Origin: CAYOSU01 sp964541255
GTDB lineage: Bacteria; Bacillota; Clostridia; Christensenellales; CAMQZB01
DNA: 27,052 bases
Assembly (NCBI GenBank): GCA_964541255.1
Contig: CAZIPL010000018.1
Coordinates: 1 to 27,052 of the forward strand
Reading direction: 5' to 3'
This document shows, piece by piece, positions 25,013 to 27,052 of this stretch. The translations under genes were made by a program, and so were the position numbers. The notes below the pieces were generated by a model. It was not told the origin of the DNA, ran no database searches, and saw only the letters and a program-made list of their open reading frames with translations. How positions within the stretch are numbered: the first letter of the stretch is position 1; every line of letters begins with the position of its first letter.

Positions 25013-25041
25013 ATTATACCACGAGAAATCCTTTCTTGCAA
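25013..25041 (-). promoter_or_regulatory. Extended -10 promoter of the CE15 esterase operon
   Basis: Reverse strand TTGCAA (25036-25041), 17 bp ending in TGG, then perfect TATAAT (25013-25018). The start near 25006 leaves a 16-nucleotide leader to the ATG at 24989, containing its ribosome binding site. Confidence 0.75.
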
Positions 25042-25073
25042 CGTTTATTTATCAATATCATAACAATAGAAAC

Positions 25074-25103
25074 GCCGCAAAATCTTCCCTAAGACTTTAC
25101 GGC
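25074..25103 (-). terminator. Hairpin after the MATE gene, weak terminator
   Basis: GCCG-c-AAA-a-TCTT (25074-25086) pairs with AAGA-c-TTT-a-CGGC (25091-25103), with two mismatches and a CCCT loop. It lies after the MATE stop on its sense strand, but only GTTTCTATT follows, so termination may be incomplete. The 160 bp here otherwise hold the CE15 promoter and AT-rich DNA. Confidence 0.45.
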
Positions 25104-25166
25104 ATAAGCGATATTTAAAGCTAAAACATAATAATAATTACATTTCCGCTAAAAATTCAGCATAAA

Positions 25167-26501
25167 TCAATAATTATACTTTTTCTTATTCAAAACAAGG
25201 AATATCACCGTCAAAATAGCGGAAGCTATTTCTGCGATAACAACCGACCCCCAAATACCGTCAACGGCAGGAGTCCAAATGAGCGGCAAAATAAGAATCG
25301 AAGCGGCTTGGAAAACTAAAGTTCTCAAGAAAGAAATAATAGCCGAAATCAAGCCGTTATTAAGAGCGGTGAAAAAGCCAGAGCCGAATATCGATATTCC
25401 GCAGAACAAGAACTGAATAGAGAAAATCCTAAACCCGTGAATGGTCATTTCAAGCGTTTCGGGGCTGTTACTCATGAATATCATTGCAAGAGGCTTTGCA
25501 AAAACTTCGCCGCATAAAAGCATAAATACCGACGTAACGCAAATTATAATCATGCTCTTTTTAAGTATTCCTTTGAGCTCTTTCGTGTTACCCGCGCCGT
25601 AATGATAGCCGACAACAGGCGCGATTCCCACTGAATAGCCAAGGTAAATCGCAATGAAAATCATATTGACATACATCATAACGCCGTAAGCCGAAACGCC
25701 GATTTGTCCCGCATACTTAATAAGCTGAACATTATACAATAATCCTACGAGCGACATAGCTACGTTACTCATAAGCTCTGACGAACCGTTGGTGCAAGTT
25801 TTAAGAAGTGCTTTGCCGTCAAAAACAGGCTTTGAAAGACGAAGAAGACTTGAATTCGGGCGTGCGAAATATATAATCGGAATAATTCCGCCGACTAATT
25901 GACTTATTGCGGTAGCAATAGCCGCACCCTCTACGCCCCAACTGAACACAGCGACAAACAAAGCGTCGAGCACCATATTGGTAACGCCCGCCAAAATCGT
26001 CGTATATAATCCCATTTGGGGCTTTTCGGCTGTAACGAAAAAGCTTTGGAATTCTTGCTGAAGCATATAAGCCGGCATTGCGGCGAGAATAATTCGAGAA
26101 TAACTTACGCAATATTCGACCATTTCTTCTTCGGCACCGAGTAAAATCGTTACAGGACGAATGAAGATTATTCCTAAAACAGCGATAACGACACCCGTTC
26201 CTATCGAAATATAGGTTAGCATCGAAAACAAGCTGTTGGCTTTTTCGAAATTGCCCTCACCCATTGTTTTTGAAATCAATGCGTTTCCGCCCGTTCCGAA
26301 CATAAAGCCGAAAGCACCGAGAATCATGATTACGGGCATAATGAAGTTGATCGCAGCAAACGGAGTATCGCCGACGAAATTCGATACGAAAACGCCGTCT
26401 ACAACGCCGTATATCGACGTAAATATCATCATCGCAATAGACGGCAACGTAAAGCGAAACAGTTTTTTATATGTGAAATGATCAGATAATTGAATCCTCA
26501 T
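25167..26501 (-). CDS. MATE family efflux transporter
   Basis: This 444-residue multidrug/toxin antiporter has twelve predicted membrane segments in two homologous halves (about residues 10-210 and 230-435). The N-terminal run FTLPSIAMMIFTSIYGVVDGVFVSNFVG is characteristic of MepA-like MATE proteins, as is the GGNALISKTMGEG loop. The cation may be Na+ or H+, and the drug range is unknown. The start is ATG 26501, with GGGAG eight bases upstream. The TTG at 26516 in the same frame overlaps that ribosome binding site. The site lies inside the last codons of the cytidylate-kinase-like gene, whose stop is two bases from this ATG, so the two genes are co-translated in one operon. This pair recurs in Clostridia as far as I know, without a proven functional link. 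Confidence 0.93.
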   Translation of the reverse strand: MRIQLSDHFTYKKLFRFTLPSIAMMIFTSIYGVVDGVFVSNFVGDTPFAAINFIMPVIMILGAFGFMFGTGGNALISKTMGEGNFEKANSLFSMLTYISIGTGVVIAVLGIIFIRPVTILLGAEEEMVEYCVSYSRIILAAMPAYMLQQEFQSFFVTAEKPQMGLYTTILAGVTNMVLDALFVAVFSWGVEGAAIATAISQLVGGIIPIIYFARPNSSLLRLSKPVFDGKALLKTCTNGSSELMSNVAMSLVGLLYNVQLIKYAGQIGVSAYGVMMYVNMIFIAIYLGYSVGIAPVVGYHYGAGNTKELKGILKKSMIIICVTSVFMLLCGEVFAKPLAMIFMSNSPETLEMTIHGFRIFSIQFLFCGISIFGSGFFTALNNGLISAIISFLRTLVFQAASILILPLIWTPAVDGIWGSVVIAEIASAILTVIFLVLNKKKYNY

Positions 26502-26503
26502 TT

Positions 26504-27052
26504 TTAGTTCTCCCAATAACGCGTAATATAATCTTTAACGGCTAATACGAGTTTTTTCATATCCCAATCGGTCGTATTGACAATGAGATTATAAGAATAC
26601 TTATCTCCCCAAACCTTGCCCGAAACAAGGTCGCGATTCGCCGCGCGATTTTTGTCTATCTTACGAATATTTTGCTCGATTTGTTTTACGGTAAGCTTCT
26701 CGCTCTCGTCTGCTCTTTCGATACAACGCTTGACTTTCGCATCCATCTCGGCACAAACAAAAACGGTGAACGGATTCTCGCTTGCAAGATATATATCGGC
26801 ATTCTGACCTACGATAACGCAATCGCGACCGAGTTTTGCGATATCTTCGATAACTTTCTTTTGCTCGACCAAAATGTTGATCTGCGAAGAATTATTCGAA
26901 ATATACCCCGTAAAGCTTCGCCTATATGTCAACGGTATATTTTTCCATCCATGGTTATTCAACGCGTTTTCGACGTATTTTTCGTCGTATCCTTGCTTTT
27001 GAGAGATTGCCGAAATAATCTCTCTGTCGTAATAATCAAACCCGAGTTCTTC
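26504..27052 (-). CDS. Cytidylate kinase-like family protein (5' end outside window)
   Basis: The frame is open to the right edge, giving 182 residues of a protein that starts beyond position 27052. The TTG at 26962 is an internal codon, because the preceding codons read ELGFDYYDREIISAIS, a conserved early segment of the cytidylate kinase-like (AAA_26 type) family. Later motifs are GRDCVIVGQNADIYL, where the family has a G-x-x-A-D strand and helix, FVCAEMDAKVKRCIER (a lid or CoA-like stretch with arginines), and KNRAANRDLVSGKVWGD, whose arginines could contact phosphate. The P-loop would lie outside the window. Relatives have about 200 residues and no firmly established substrate. It is translationally linked to the MATE gene, two bases away. 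Confidence 0.88.
   Translation of the reverse strand, partial: EELGFDYYDREIISAISQKQGYDEKYVENALNNHGWKNIPLTYRRSFTGYISNNSSQINILVEQKKVIEDIAKLGRDCVIVGQNADIYLASENPFTVFVCAEMDAKVKRCIERADESEKLTVKQIEQNIRKIDKNRAANRDLVSGKVWGDKYSYNLIVNTTDWDMKKLVLAVKDYITRYWEN

Overview
The window reads as chromosomal DNA of an anaerobic, endospore-forming, AT-rich Firmicute, most likely an uncultured gut member of the Clostridia. That placement is an inference. It rests on a SpoIIE homologue with Spo0A-type boxes in front of it, strong AGGAGG-type ribosome binding sites, canonical sigma-A promoters (TTGACA-17-TATAAT-like), an A-type flavodiiron protein and intracellular plant-polymer esterases. I see no phage, insertion sequence, integrase or CRISPR array. 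It looks like ordinary core and accessory chromosome with unusually readable regulatory DNA.

Layout. 1-2.1 kb: a tRNA-Ser(UGA) and a two-gene ABC-2 exporter, both leftward. 2.3-3.5 kb: a rightward membrane-protein gene broken by what looks like a GT dinucleotide duplication. 3.6-8.65 kb: a leftward import operon (binding lipoprotein, fused double permease, ATPase) with a hairpin at its transcription start, another between the first two genes, and an ATPase carrying two large insertions. 8.75-12.3 kb: a leftward phosphohexomutase-transketolase pair. 12.3-14.0 kb: a structured divergent intergenic region and a rightward lipoprotein that keeps the M1 aminopeptidase framework but has lost its zinc site. 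14.2-17.8 kb: thymidine kinase, spoIIE, and a divergent YpsA/SLOG-type gene whose promoter predicts a leaderless mRNA.

18-21.4 kb: tyrS, then mntP behind a yybP-ykoY (manganese) riboswitch with an intrinsic terminator as expression platform, then a flavodiiron protein. 21.5-25.0 kb: a CE15-type glucuronoyl esterase, a CDF exporter with an Asn-Asp/Asp-Asp metal site like manganese exporters, and an alpha/beta hydrolase, probably one transcript. 25.1-27.05 kb: a MATE transporter and a cytidylate-kinase-like gene that runs off the right edge.

Themes: two independent candidate manganese exporters, carbohydrate metabolism (transketolase, hexose-phosphate mutase, CE15 esterase, ABC import), sporulation control, and several start-codon decisions made from ribosome binding sites. 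The most unusual items are the zinc-less M1-like lipoprotein, the insertion-bearing ABC ATPase, the leaderless SLOG gene beside a Spo0A-box-bearing spoIIE promoter, and the alternative hairpins at the import-operon start and in the 12.4 kb intergenic region. Membrane-segment counts and domain limits are by eye. No database search was possible.
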